Source: Schlesneria sp.
Lineage (GTDB): Bacteria; Planctomycetota; Planctomycetia; Planctomycetales; Planctomycetaceae
Direction: 5' to 3'
Assembly: GCA_028291515.1 (NCBI GenBank)
Contig: JAQGHU010000063.1
Span: 124,001-188,000, forward strand
Length of the DNA: 64,000 nucleotides
Below are positions 46,009 to 54,341 of the stretch, one piece after another (within the stretch, counting starts at the first letter, position 1; each line of letters opens with the position of its first letter). Both the position numbers and the translations under genes were made by a program. Under the pieces are notes generated by a model that saw only the letters and a list, made by a program, of their open reading frames with translations, searched no databases and was not told the origin of the DNA.

Positions 46009-46427
46009 AGATTCCTCCTGAAGTTGGCCCAGTTGCCTGCCAGCGTTTCCATCCTGAAAGCGCATTGGCGATGATATCGACGATGTCGAACTATCGGTGG
46101 TGTATCGGCTACACTACCTACCGTCCCTACTGTCTGATTACCCTGTAGAAACCATTCCATCGTCAACACGGTGCGCTATTCGTTGCATCCGTTAAGGTCG
46201 GTTCGCTGGAGCCATCGATCAATGAATTTGATCGTACGGAGGGGCAAAAGGGGATCGAGGGTCACGAGTCGTGAGGAATGACATGGAGGCGCGTCGATCC
46301 GCATCGGACAGAACGGCACCTGCGTCTACCCAACCTCGCTCCAAGCCGAACATGCGCTCGCACCTGCGTTGCGATGAGAGCCGATCATTCCTGGCGGGCG
46401 AATAATGAAATTGCCTGTGCGGCCTGG
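46009..46427. other. Spacer between esterase and methyltransferase genes
   Basis: 419 bp upstream of the esterase gene; it should hold its promoter. No gene, repeat or hairpin was recognised. Confidence 0.5.
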
Positions 46428-47279
46428 TTAGGCAGGTCGGCCGATCAGAACGGGGTAAATCTGCATTGGCGTATGATGAACGCTCAATGTCTCAAAGCCC
46501 GCCGATTTCAACAGCGACCGCACATCGTCCTCGGTACGCTGAACATGGCTGAGCCCGAATGTCCGCGCGAGAAATGGGCCCGAGTTGTAGCGGTCGACCA
46601 GACCATGAGTCAGCAACCTGCCCGATGGTAAGATCACATCTCGCATGGCACTCAGCAATTGCAGGGCCTGTTCGTCAGTTAAATACTCCAGCAATCCGAC
46701 GATCTTGACGACGTGCGGTGATACGTCTGGCAGCACGCGGCGAATTTCGCGAGCATCCCCTTGGACAAACTCTACGGAGTTTTCCAGCCCACGCTCCTTG
46801 GCGCATTGGCGGCCAAATTCAAATGCATCTGAATCGAGGTCGATCAACGAGATGCGAACCTTTTTGGCTGGTAATGCGGCGCGAACCACTGCGTCCTGCA
46901 AATGCAGACCAGGTCCCGCACCAATCCCCAATAACTGGATCTGCGGTTCGTTCTGCAGGGATTTCAGCAATTCGGTCAGCTTGGCGGTGACCAGTTTGCG
47001 GCGATTCCTGGTCGCCATCGAGATGGGGTTGTACCGGACGGCCATTCGGTCCATCCAGTCAACGGGTTTGCTGTTCTCATAGACGATGCTCATCGAGCGC
47101 CAGCCGCCAGGACGTACGAGAGATTCCTGGATCAACGGACTCTGGCTGCGGTTGGCCATTCGCTTCAACATGCTGACTGGCAGCAATCGATTACGAAGCG
47201 GATCCACAACCGTCTTAAGTATGACTTGTGCGACAGGCATCACTTCGAACTGCAATCCGTCAACTTCGACAAACTTCAT
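46428..47279 (-). CDS. Class I SAM-dependent methyltransferase
   Basis: The protein is 283 residues from MKFVEVDGLQFEV (47279), preceded by aggag 8 nt upstream. The SAM-binding fingerprint is LLGIGAGPGLHLQDAV (motif I, GxGxG), and ISLIDLDSDAFEFG is the acidic motif II. VEFVQGDAREI and VVKIVGLLEYLTDEQAL follow, with LLTHGLVDRY near the C-terminus. An N-terminal extension of about 110 residues (WRSMSIVYEN, WMDRMAVRYNP) precedes the core and may bind substrate. The substrate is not predictable. It is divergent from the ligase-ACP operon and shares its upstream region, which hints at joint regulation. Confidence 0.82.
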   Translation of the reverse strand: MKFVEVDGLQFEVMPVAQVILKTVVDPLRNRLLPVSMLKRMANRSQSPLIQESLVRPGGWRSMSIVYENSKPVDWMDRMAVRYNPISMATRNRRKLVTAKLTELLKSLQNEPQIQLLGIGAGPGLHLQDAVVRAALPAKKVRISLIDLDSDAFEFGRQCAKERGLENSVEFVQGDAREIRRVLPDVSPHVVKIVGLLEYLTDEQALQLLSAMRDVILPSGRLLTHGLVDRYNSGPFLARTFGLSHVQRTEDDVRSLLKSAGFETLSVHHTPMQIYPVLIGRPA

Positions 47280-47729
47280 TGCAGATCTCCTGATCGTTCG
47301 ATTGCGGCCTGGCAACAATTGCCGGAACAAAAACGAAAGTGACCGTACGCCTGATCGCTTCGCCTCGTTATCGACTGAATCGACAATTCAGGATCATCCG
47401 TTTCGCATCGGCTTCGCGAAAGCTTCAATCAAGACAGGGAGGGAGCTAAAACACGACCACAAATATTACGGCCCGTAGACAATTGCGACTTCACTCCCAA
47501 TATCCTTGAGAATTTTCCGGAGATAACGGGAAACTCGCAAAGCGGATGAAACTGCCGGTCGAAATCAACTATAGAGGAAAATCCTTCCGAGTGGTGCGGT
47601 GAATAATTCCACGGGAACGGAGATCTCCTTGAAGCCATTCCTCTCAACGGCACAGCAGCACCAAATTTTGACTCGTCAACTGAGCGTATCGCCGATGGAG
47701 CGGCGGATGATTCATTTTCGAAGAGGGCC
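47280..47729. promoter_or_regulatory. Divergent control region of the biosynthetic locus
   Basis: 450 bp between the methyltransferase (minus) and the acyl ligase (plus). Minus-strand frames here are shadows of the ligase gene. The region must carry both promoters; I cannot assign -10/-35 elements or an operator with confidence. Confidence 0.5.
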
Positions 47730-49316
47730 ATGGCGGTGGAAGCCACCCAGCGAATCGAGACATTGTTAATCGAAGCCGATGTCGGAATCGAACAGCGGTG
47801 TCGTTTGCTTGCCTCCGCTCTCTGGGCAGACATTCCGGACGAGAACGTTGGAAAGGTATTCGCTGACACGGCGCTGGCCCATCAAGCAAGAATCGCACTA
47901 GTAACCACGTCCGGAACATCAACCTACGGCCAATTGCTAGCAGCCGCGATCGAGATCCGCGACCGACTTCGGGAAAGTCCGTCTTTCGCTTTGGGTTCGA
48001 GAGTCCTGCTGTTGCTTCCGAATTCGCGCGAATACATCGTCGCCTATTACGGGACGATGCTCGCGGGTGGTGTTGTGGTCCCCCTGGCGCCAAAGATTGA
48101 GCGAGCTCAGTTTGAGTCAATTCGCCGATCCACCGCCGGACGAATCGTCATCACTCAATCCCGAATCGCCCGGGCGTGGTCTGAAACATTCGAGAACACC
48201 ATCAACGAGTCCGTCGAACCGCTGGCTATCCCCATTGATCTGGCCTCGATCATGTTCACCGGCGGGTCATCAGGTACGCCGAAAGGAGTAATGCTCAGCC
48301 ATCGGAATCTGATCGAGAATGCCAAATCGATCCAGAAATATTTGGCGATCAACACTGACGATCGTCCGTTGTGTCTAATGCCGTTCTATCACGCCTTTGG
48401 AAACTCGGTACTTCAGTCCCATCTCCTGGCAGGGTCGCAACTGGTCTTGGATGGAAACGCGGCCTTTCCAGAAACACTTGTTGACGCCATCGCCAAGCAC
48501 AACGTCACGAGTCTATCTGGAGTACCGGACTTGTTCCGTTTCCTGCTGGAGCGATCGTCGCTCGGCAAGACAGAGTTGCGGTCGCTGAAATACATGGCGG
48601 TCGCTGGCGGAGAGTTACCATATGATCTCGCTGAGCAGGTCGCTGCCAAAATCGCGCCGGCAAAGTTTTTCGTCATGTACGGACAGACCGAAGCCACTGC
48701 ACGGTTAGGTTTCGTTCCGCCCCACCTTTTGTCCGAGCTTGGACGCAGTTGTATTGGCCGCGCGGTTCCAGATGTCGAACTGGAAGTTGTCGATGAATCA
48801 GGCATCCGCGTCGCACCAGGAGCAATCGGCGAGATTCGAGCGCGCGGCGCTAATATCATGCTGGGCTACTGGCAAGACGCGGCACTGACAAGTGAAACTC
48901 TGCGTGGTGGCTGGCTTCACACCGGAGACCTGGGAACGGTTGACGATCGCGGCTGGATCTATCATCGCGGGCGCCGCAACGCGCTGATCAAGATCGCCGG
49001 TTATCGAATTCATCCCTCCGACATTGAAGACTTCGTGACTCGCAACCTGCCGGTCGAACAAGCCGTGCTAGTCCCTTTCGAATTGCCAGCCCTGGGAACA
49101 CGTCTGGCGCTCTACGTGCGACCCAAGGCAGACGCTCAGAACCTCAATGCTTTTGAAATCCTGGCGCGGTGCCGGGCCGAACTTCCTCGTCACATGATCC
49201 CGGACGAGGTGCAACTGCTCGACAGTTTTCCGTTGAACGATGCCATGAAGATTGATCGCCCACGGCTGATTGCGATGGCAACGGCGGCCGCGGCGCAACG
49301 AAGACGAATTGCCTGA
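47730..49316 (+). CDS. Stand-alone acyl/aryl-AMP ligase (ANL superfamily)
   Basis: The protein has 528 residues. It adenylates a carboxylic acid and probably loads it on the ACP encoded 40 bp downstream. ANL core motifs are MFTGGSSGTPKGVMLSH (A3), MYGQTEATAR (A5), GGWLHTGDLG (A7), RRNALIKIAGYRIHPSDIED (A8) and PLNDAMKIDRPRL (A10, with the catalytic Lys; canonical GKxDR). At the A4 position it reads PFYHAFGN, which resembles acyl/aryl ligases rather than the FDxS of amino-acid-activating domains, so the substrate is more likely a fatty or aryl acid than an amino acid (inference). It opens a five-gene plus-strand run. Confidence 0.88.
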   Translation: MAVEATQRIETLLIEADVGIEQRCRLLASALWADIPDENVGKVFADTALAHQARIALVTTSGTSTYGQLLAAAIEIRDRLRESPSFALGSRVLLLLPNSREYIVAYYGTMLAGGVVVPLAPKIERAQFESIRRSTAGRIVITQSRIARAWSETFENTINESVEPLAIPIDLASIMFTGGSSGTPKGVMLSHRNLIENAKSIQKYLAINTDDRPLCLMPFYHAFGNSVLQSHLLAGSQLVLDGNAAFPETLVDAIAKHNVTSLSGVPDLFRFLLERSSLGKTELRSLKYMAVAGGELPYDLAEQVAAKIAPAKFFVMYGQTEATARLGFVPPHLLSELGRSCIGRAVPDVELEVVDESGIRVAPGAIGEIRARGANIMLGYWQDAALTSETLRGGWLHTGDLGTVDDRGWIYHRGRRNALIKIAGYRIHPSDIEDFVTRNLPVEQAVLVPFELPALGTRLALYVRPKADAQNLNAFEILARCRAELPRHMIPDEVQLLDSFPLNDAMKIDRPRLIAMATAAAAQRRRIA

Positions 49317-49356
49317 CGAATCGACTCTATTTCAATGATCGAAAAGGTGGACGGAC

Positions 49357-49614
49357 ATGGCCAACTCAACCAACGACAAAATCCTCGTATTCCTGATCGA
49401 AAGCACGGGAGAGACAAACCTGCAATCGGACACGGATCTGCTGGCATCGGGTCTGCTGGATTCGTTAACGATGATGGATCTGGTGGTCTTTATTGAGATG
49501 GAATTCCAGCAGCGAATTGCGGTGGATGATATGCGTCCGGAACTGTTCCGGACTGTCGGAACGATCTCACAACTTGTCGAGCGAATTGCGTTAGCGCCGT
49601 CGCAAGCCGCTTGA
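49357..49614 (+). CDS. Acyl carrier protein
   Basis: The protein has 85 residues. The phosphopantetheine attachment Ser is in LLASGLLDSLTMMDLVVFIE (the DSL motif, about residue 36). The rest fits a four-helix ACP/PCP fold (MRPELFRTVGTISQLVERI). The leader has the site aaggtgg about 8 nt before the ATG. It is not the housekeeping acpP, which normally lies among fatty acid genes; its place 40 bp after an acyl-AMP ligase indicates a dedicated carrier. No phosphopantetheinyl transferase is in the window, so a general one must act on it. Confidence 0.88.
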   Translation: MANSTNDKILVFLIESTGETNLQSDTDLLASGLLDSLTMMDLVVFIEMEFQQRIAVDDMRPELFRTVGTISQLVERIALAPSQAA

Positions 49615-49720
49615 TGGGAATTCTGGTCGCATGATTGAGTTCCAAGGATGGGGTGCTGGATCAGCGTGCCAGCAGCAGTGAGGAATCGACGAATCGCCTG
49701 ACACCATCGGAACTCGCCTT

Positions 49721-50644
49721 ATGTGGACATACCTCAAAGAACGCTTCTCGCGGGTTTACTATCCGACGAAGCCAGATCAGATACCGCTCACCGAAGTGGG
49801 GTGGAGCAATCTGATTTACCTGGCAGACAATCGTGCTCATCGAGACCCGACGATGGTCTGGGGAACCACAGTCGAACTCGAAGCCATGGATGAGTTTCTG
49901 GCAGCTCAATCACGCAAATCGAGCGCGATGATTTCGATCGTCCACGTCCTGATTAAAGCCGTCGGTCAATCGCTGCGTGAGCATCCCGAGTTGAACCGCC
50001 GCGTCGTCGGACACAAGATCTATCCTTATGAAGGCGTCAGCATTGTCGTCCCCATTCGACGACCGTCCGATGGAATTGTGGACGTCGTCTTTTTTCGAGA
50101 TACAGCGGCATTGCAACTGACAGATGTTGCTGCACGCATGTGGGAAGAAACTCGCAACCGCGCCTTGATCGTCGCCAAAGAACGCCAACTGCAACAGGCC
50201 AGTCCACGAGACAAATGGCGGAAAAAGGTCATTACCAACTGGCAACTTCGAATCATCAGGCGAGCCGTCAGTTTTAGCTTCTGGATTACGAATAACTTTC
50301 GTTTGCCCTCCTGGTCGCCTTGGGGCAAAGAGATGAATGGCGCGAATGCCTTTGTGAATTTTCTGGGCTTCCCCGGCGCGCCTCCGATGATGTCCTATAA
50401 GCCCAGCAGCTTGCCCACCAATTCATTTGGCGTCAGCGTCACGATGGGTGCCGCTGAGCAAAAGCCGGTCGTGCACGATGGCCAAATCGTCATCCGCAAG
50501 GTCGCACCGATCTTCGTTCGAGTCGACCATCGACTCGTCAACGGTCATCAAACCGGGAAATTCATCGCCACATTACGATCGTACTTGTCGAATCCAGCCC
50601 GCCTGGTGGAATCAAAACAAGATGATCTCGCTGCGGCCGCATAG
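49721..50644 (+). CDS. Lipoyl-less E2-type (2-oxoacid dehydrogenase-like) acyltransferase
   Basis: The protein has 307 residues. It matches the catalytic domain of dihydrolipoyl acyltransferases (E2): SMISIVHVLIKAVGQSLREHPELNR, YEGVSIVVPIRRPSDGIVDVVF, then NSFGVSVTMG and the catalytic block FVRVDHRLVNGHQTGKF. Ordinary E2 proteins carry N-terminal lipoyl and E1/E3-binding domains, which are absent, and the canonical DHRxxDG reads DHRLVNG here (Asp to Asn). CoA- or carrier-dependent transfer to a small acceptor is therefore more likely than a role in a dehydrogenase complex. It sits between ACP and oxygenase in the same operon-like run. Confidence 0.78.
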   Translation: MWTYLKERFSRVYYPTKPDQIPLTEVGWSNLIYLADNRAHRDPTMVWGTTVELEAMDEFLAAQSRKSSAMISIVHVLIKAVGQSLREHPELNRRVVGHKIYPYEGVSIVVPIRRPSDGIVDVVFFRDTAALQLTDVAARMWEETRNRALIVAKERQLQQASPRDKWRKKVITNWQLRIIRRAVSFSFWITNNFRLPSWSPWGKEMNGANAFVNFLGFPGAPPMMSYKPSSLPTNSFGVSVTMGAAEQKPVVHDGQIVIRKVAPIFVRVDHRLVNGHQTGKFIATLRSYLSNPARLVESKQDDLAAAA

Positions 50645-50730
50645 TCAGTCATCAAACTTGAATTTCAGGGTTCTGCACTCCAACCAAACAGTGACGTCGC
50701 GCTGGCGTCAGAAAGAAAAGTAGGCCACAG

Positions 50731-51693
50731 ATGGACGTGACAACTTCGACGTTCGCAACGGGCAGTCTCCCTCTGGTTGTCGAACCCAAAGATGTCAATG
50801 CCCCCAGCACGACATCATTGATCGACTGGATCGACAACAACTCGAAATGGCTGGATGCCAAGCTACTGATTCATGGCGGCGTTCTGCTGCGAGGCTTCGC
50901 TGTCTACGAATCAGCTGAGTTCCAGCAGGTTGCTCAATCTCTGATCCCTGAGCTGAAGCCTTATGTGGAAGGTCAGTCTCCGCGAACCAAGGTGATCGAC
51001 AAAGTCTACACTTCGACCGAGTATCCTGCTCAGTATTCGATCACGTTGCACAACGAACTATCGTACGCCAAAGCGCCGCCTCGAAGAATCATTTTCTACT
51101 GCCACACTCCCTGTCCAGTAGGTGGTGAAACTCCCATCTCGGACTTCCGCAAAGTCTGCGACACGATGCCGCCCGATTTGCGTTTGAAGTTCGAAACGCT
51201 GGGTGTGAAGTATGTCAAAAACATGCATGCCAGCACGAATGGACTCGGCAAGTCCTGGATGGATCACTTTGAAACATCGGACAAGGAAAAGGTCGAAGGA
51301 TATCTGAACGAAAACGAGATCGACTACGAATGGACGCCTGAGGGGGTCTTGCGCACGATCTCAATTCGACCCGGCGTGTTTCAGCACCCGGAAACCAACG
51401 AGAAGCATTGGTTCAATCAAGCGAATCTGTGGCACGTTTCCAACTTCGATCAGCGCCGCCGCAACCAATTGCTGCGACTTTGCGGCGAAGAAAATCTGCC
51501 GACCCACGCCTACTTTGGGGATGGCACGCCGATCACTGATGAAGAACTCAATGAAGTCCGCAAGGTGATGTGGGACAACGCGATTTCGTTCCGTTGGGAA
51601 CGTGGCGATGTCCTGCTGCTGGATAACTATCTGGTGGCTCATGGTCGCAACCCCTATGAAGGGCCACGGAAGATTCTCGTTGCGATGGGCTGA
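50731..51693 (+). CDS. SyrP-like TauD/TfdA-family Fe(II)/2-oxoglutarate oxygenase
   Basis: The protein has 320 residues. It hydroxylates a substrate with O2 and 2-oxoglutarate. The iron site is LHNELSYA (H-x-E, as in SyrP-type enzymes, rather than the usual H-x-D) with the distal His in YLVAHGRNPYEGPRKI, where the Arg binds 2-oxoglutarate. FYCHTPCPVGGETPISD and HWFNQANLWHVSNF are also characteristic. SyrP hydroxylates an aminoacyl group bound to a carrier protein, so a carrier-bound substrate here is plausible, with the ACP two genes upstream. It lies 86 bp after the acyltransferase and 57 bp before ilvA. Confidence 0.85.
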   Translation: MDVTTSTFATGSLPLVVEPKDVNAPSTTSLIDWIDNNSKWLDAKLLIHGGVLLRGFAVYESAEFQQVAQSLIPELKPYVEGQSPRTKVIDKVYTSTEYPAQYSITLHNELSYAKAPPRRIIFYCHTPCPVGGETPISDFRKVCDTMPPDLRLKFETLGVKYVKNMHASTNGLGKSWMDHFETSDKEKVEGYLNENEIDYEWTPEGVLRTISIRPGVFQHPETNEKHWFNQANLWHVSNFDQRRRNQLLRLCGEENLPTHAYFGDGTPITDEELNEVRKVMWDNAISFRWERGDVLLLDNYLVAHGRNPYEGPRKILVAMG

Positions 51694-51750
51694 TATTGAT
51701 CTGAGCCCATCTGCAAGAGTCGGTTGAATGCCGAGCGGTGACGCGGAATC

Positions 51751-53334
51751 ATGTCGTTCGATTTCGTCGAGCGACCCGCGCACCTATCGCATGGACCGGA
51801 CCTGAGAATGCCAGAGCCTTTGTCACCGTTGGACTATTTGCAACGAATCCTGACGGCCCCTGTTTACGATGTGGCGATTGAATCTCCGTTAGAACTCGCA
51901 CCGAAGCTGACACAGCGACTCGGCAACCGCATCTGGTTGAAGCGCGAAGACTGTCAGCCCGTGTTCAGCTTTAAGCTGCGTGGTGCCTATAACAAGATGG
52001 CTCGGCTGTCCGCAGAGGAACTCGCACGGGGAGTCATCTGCGCGTCCGCAGGTAATCACGCGCAAGGAGTCGCACTGAGTGCAGAGCGCCTGGGTTGTCG
52101 GGCCGTCATCGTGATGCCAGTAACGACTCCCAAGCTGAAGATCGACGCCGTGCGATCATTTCGAGGCGAAGTTATCCTGCATGGAGACAGCTATTCCGAT
52201 GCCTACGCTCACGCCAGCGAACTGGCAGCTTCGCACAACTACACCTTTGTCCATCCCTTCGACGATCCAGACGTCATCGCGGGGCAGGGGACTGTTGGCA
52301 TGGAGATCCTGCGGCAGCACCAGCATCCCATCCACGCCATCTTTGTCGCCATCGGCGGCGGGGGATTGATCTCCGGAGTGGCGGCCTACGTGAAAACAGT
52401 CAGGCCCGACATTCGGATCATCGGAGTTCAGATGACCGATTCCGACGCCATGATCCGTTCAGTAAAGGCGGGACGCAGAGTCGCGTTACATGATGTCGGA
52501 CTGTTTTCCGACGGGACCGCCGTGAAATTAGTCGGTGAAGAAACTTTCCGTCTGGTTCAAGATCTGGTTGACGATTTTGTCACGGTCGATACCGACGCCG
52601 TCTGCGCCGCGATTAAAGATGTGTTTGAGGATACGAGAAGTATCCTTGAACCCGCAGGAGCAATGGGGGTCGCAGCGATCAAGCAATATGTCGCGTGCAA
52701 CGGGACTCAAGACCAGTCCCTGGTCGCAATCACTTGCGGAGCCAACATGAATTTTGACCGGCTCCGCTTCGTGGCGGAACGAGCCGAAGTCGGTGAGGAA
52801 CGCGAAGCGTTGTTTGCGGTCACGATTCCCGAACAACGTGGAAGCTTCCGCAGGCTTTGCGAAACCATCGGTTCTCGCAGTGTGACAGAATTTAACTATC
52901 GGATCTCGGACGAGCGAGAAGCGCACGTCTTTGTGGGGCTCGCCACAACAAACCGCGGAGAAGCCGCGACGATCGCCGACACGTTTGCCGAGCAAGGCTT
53001 CGCTGCTGTCAACCTGACTGACGATGAACTCTCGAAGCTTCATATTCGCCACATCGTCGGCGGACGGAGCGGACTGGCGGGTGACGAAAGGCTCTATCGG
53101 TTCGAGTTTCCAGAGCGGCCGGGCGCATTGATGCGGTTTCTCTCCAGCATGCACCCGGACTGGAATATCAGCCTGTTTCACTATCGCAATCAAGGGGCCG
53201 ACTTCGGTCGCGTCCTGATCGGAATCCAAATCCCCAGTGACGAGAAACAGACTTTCCAGGAATTCGTGGAAAGTTTGGGGTATCCCTGGGTCGACGAAAC
53301 GGACAACCCGGCATACCGGTTGTTTTTGCGATAG
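51751..53334 (+). CDS. ilvA: Threonine ammonia-lyase, biosynthetic type
   Basis: The protein has 527 residues. This PLP enzyme turns threonine into 2-oxobutyrate. The PLP Lys is in PVFSFKLRGAYNKM, with SAGNHAQGVALSA and the phosphate-binding IGGGGLISGVAAY. The C-terminal half (about 345-527) carries two ACT-like regulatory domains (EQRGSFRRLCETIGSR, FEFPERPGALMRFLSS), as in the isoleucine-sensitive biosynthetic form. The start could be the second ATG (MPEPLSPLDYLQRIL, 51808), which aligns better with other IlvA proteins. It may be a housekeeping isoleucine gene that happens to follow the cluster, or supply 2-oxobutyrate to it. Confidence 0.9.
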   Translation: MSFDFVERPAHLSHGPDLRMPEPLSPLDYLQRILTAPVYDVAIESPLELAPKLTQRLGNRIWLKREDCQPVFSFKLRGAYNKMARLSAEELARGVICASAGNHAQGVALSAERLGCRAVIVMPVTTPKLKIDAVRSFRGEVILHGDSYSDAYAHASELAASHNYTFVHPFDDPDVIAGQGTVGMEILRQHQHPIHAIFVAIGGGGLISGVAAYVKTVRPDIRIIGVQMTDSDAMIRSVKAGRRVALHDVGLFSDGTAVKLVGEETFRLVQDLVDDFVTVDTDAVCAAIKDVFEDTRSILEPAGAMGVAAIKQYVACNGTQDQSLVAITCGANMNFDRLRFVAERAEVGEEREALFAVTIPEQRGSFRRLCETIGSRSVTEFNYRISDEREAHVFVGLATTNRGEAATIADTFAEQGFAAVNLTDDELSKLHIRHIVGGRSGLAGDERLYRFEFPERPGALMRFLSSMHPDWNISLFHYRNQGADFGRVLIGIQIPSDEKQTFQEFVESLGYPWVDETDNPAYRLFLR

Positions 53335-53375
53335 TCCGACAAACAGGGCAGGGATGTCGCTTTGGATTTGGCCTG

Positions 53376-53470
53376 AGTGCCACGGTCTCACCGTCTTCGG
53401 GGTGGCCGTGCCCTCTGCCAAAGATACGGCCACGTCGAGGACTCCGAGTCCTCCGAGTCCGTGGCACCCG
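53376..53470. repeat. GTGCCACGG-type repeat, copy 2
   Basis: It starts gtgccacggtctcaccgtct and includes a second half acggccacgtcgaggactcc. It matches 8308-8352 and lies between ilvA and the next gene. Confidence 0.65.
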
Positions 53471-53601
53471 AGACACCTATCTTCAACGAGACACATTCGG
53501 AATCCCGCACCAGATCGAATTCATCGCTGTGCGTTTGCACTCGGCCTTCAGTTCGCGCAAGGTATTGGAGTCCATATCAACTCCATCGATGAAGGTATTG
53601 C

Positions 53602-54327
53602 ATGGCTGCTCTTTCTGTCAGGTCGCTGTTTCGGGGACTGGCAATCGCCAGCATCGCGTTAACAACTCTCGGAACCGTCGGCGCGGATGAATCCCCGTCG
53701 CTGCGGTATCTGTATCCGCTGGCACCGGCCAAGGTCGGCGATCCACCGATGTTTGTGATCGATACAACGGATATTGCCGAGGCCCCAGATAATGTCCGTT
53801 GGGCGGAGGAATCGAAAACGCTCTGTGAGCAGTGGTATCCGATCATCCATCGGTTTTTGGCGACCGAAGATTGGACGCCTCCGAAGGAGATCAAACTGGT
53901 CTTCAAGAAGGAGTTGAAGGTTCCGGCCTATGCCTCGGGAAGCACGATCACGATCAGTGCGGATTGGGCTCAAAAACATCCTGATGATTTTGGATGCGTG
54001 ATCCACGAATTGACCCACGTCCTCCAGCAGTATCCCAATCAACGGGGGAAACCAGGTTGGTTGGTCGAAGGGATCGCCGACTACATTCGTTTTTGGAAGT
54101 ACGAGCCGGAAGTCCCGCGTCCACGCGTCGACAAAGAAAAAGCCAGCTACCGCGACAGCTACCGGACAACAGCCGCGTTCCTGGCCTGGATCACATGGAA
54201 GTACGACAAGCGCATTGTCAGAAAGCTCGACAAGGCACTTCGTGAGGAAACATATTCCGACGCGATTTTCGGCGATGTCACCGGTCACAGCCTGGACGCT
54301 CTTTGGGAAGAATTCGTCGCGCGGTAG
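53602..54327 (+). CDS. Secreted basic secretory protein-type metallopeptidase
   Basis: The protein has 241 residues. A signal peptide (GLAIASIALTTLGTVGA) precedes a basic-secretory-protein domain (PF04450-like). The zinc site is VIHELTHVLQQY (HExxH) with a third ligand region GWLVEGIADYIRF, and the gluzincin-like Glu is in VEGIADY. SGSTITISADWAQKHPDDFG gives the strand before the helix. It probably cleaves peptides outside the cytoplasm. It is monocistronic and converges with the CYTH gene 14 bp away. Confidence 0.82.
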   Translation: MAALSVRSLFRGLAIASIALTTLGTVGADESPSLRYLYPLAPAKVGDPPMFVIDTTDIAEAPDNVRWAEESKTLCEQWYPIIHRFLATEDWTPPKEIKLVFKKELKVPAYASGSTITISADWAQKHPDDFGCVIHELTHVLQQYPNQRGKPGWLVEGIADYIRFWKYEPEVPRPRVDKEKASYRDSYRTTAAFLAWITWKYDKRIVRKLDKALREETYSDAIFGDVTGHSLDALWEEFVAR

Positions 54328-54341
54328 TAAGTGAATTGCGA

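Noticed and set aside
47429-48120. Minus-strand frames over the start of the acyl ligase
   Set aside because: No family match; they overlap the strongly supported ligase N-terminus and the divergent control region.
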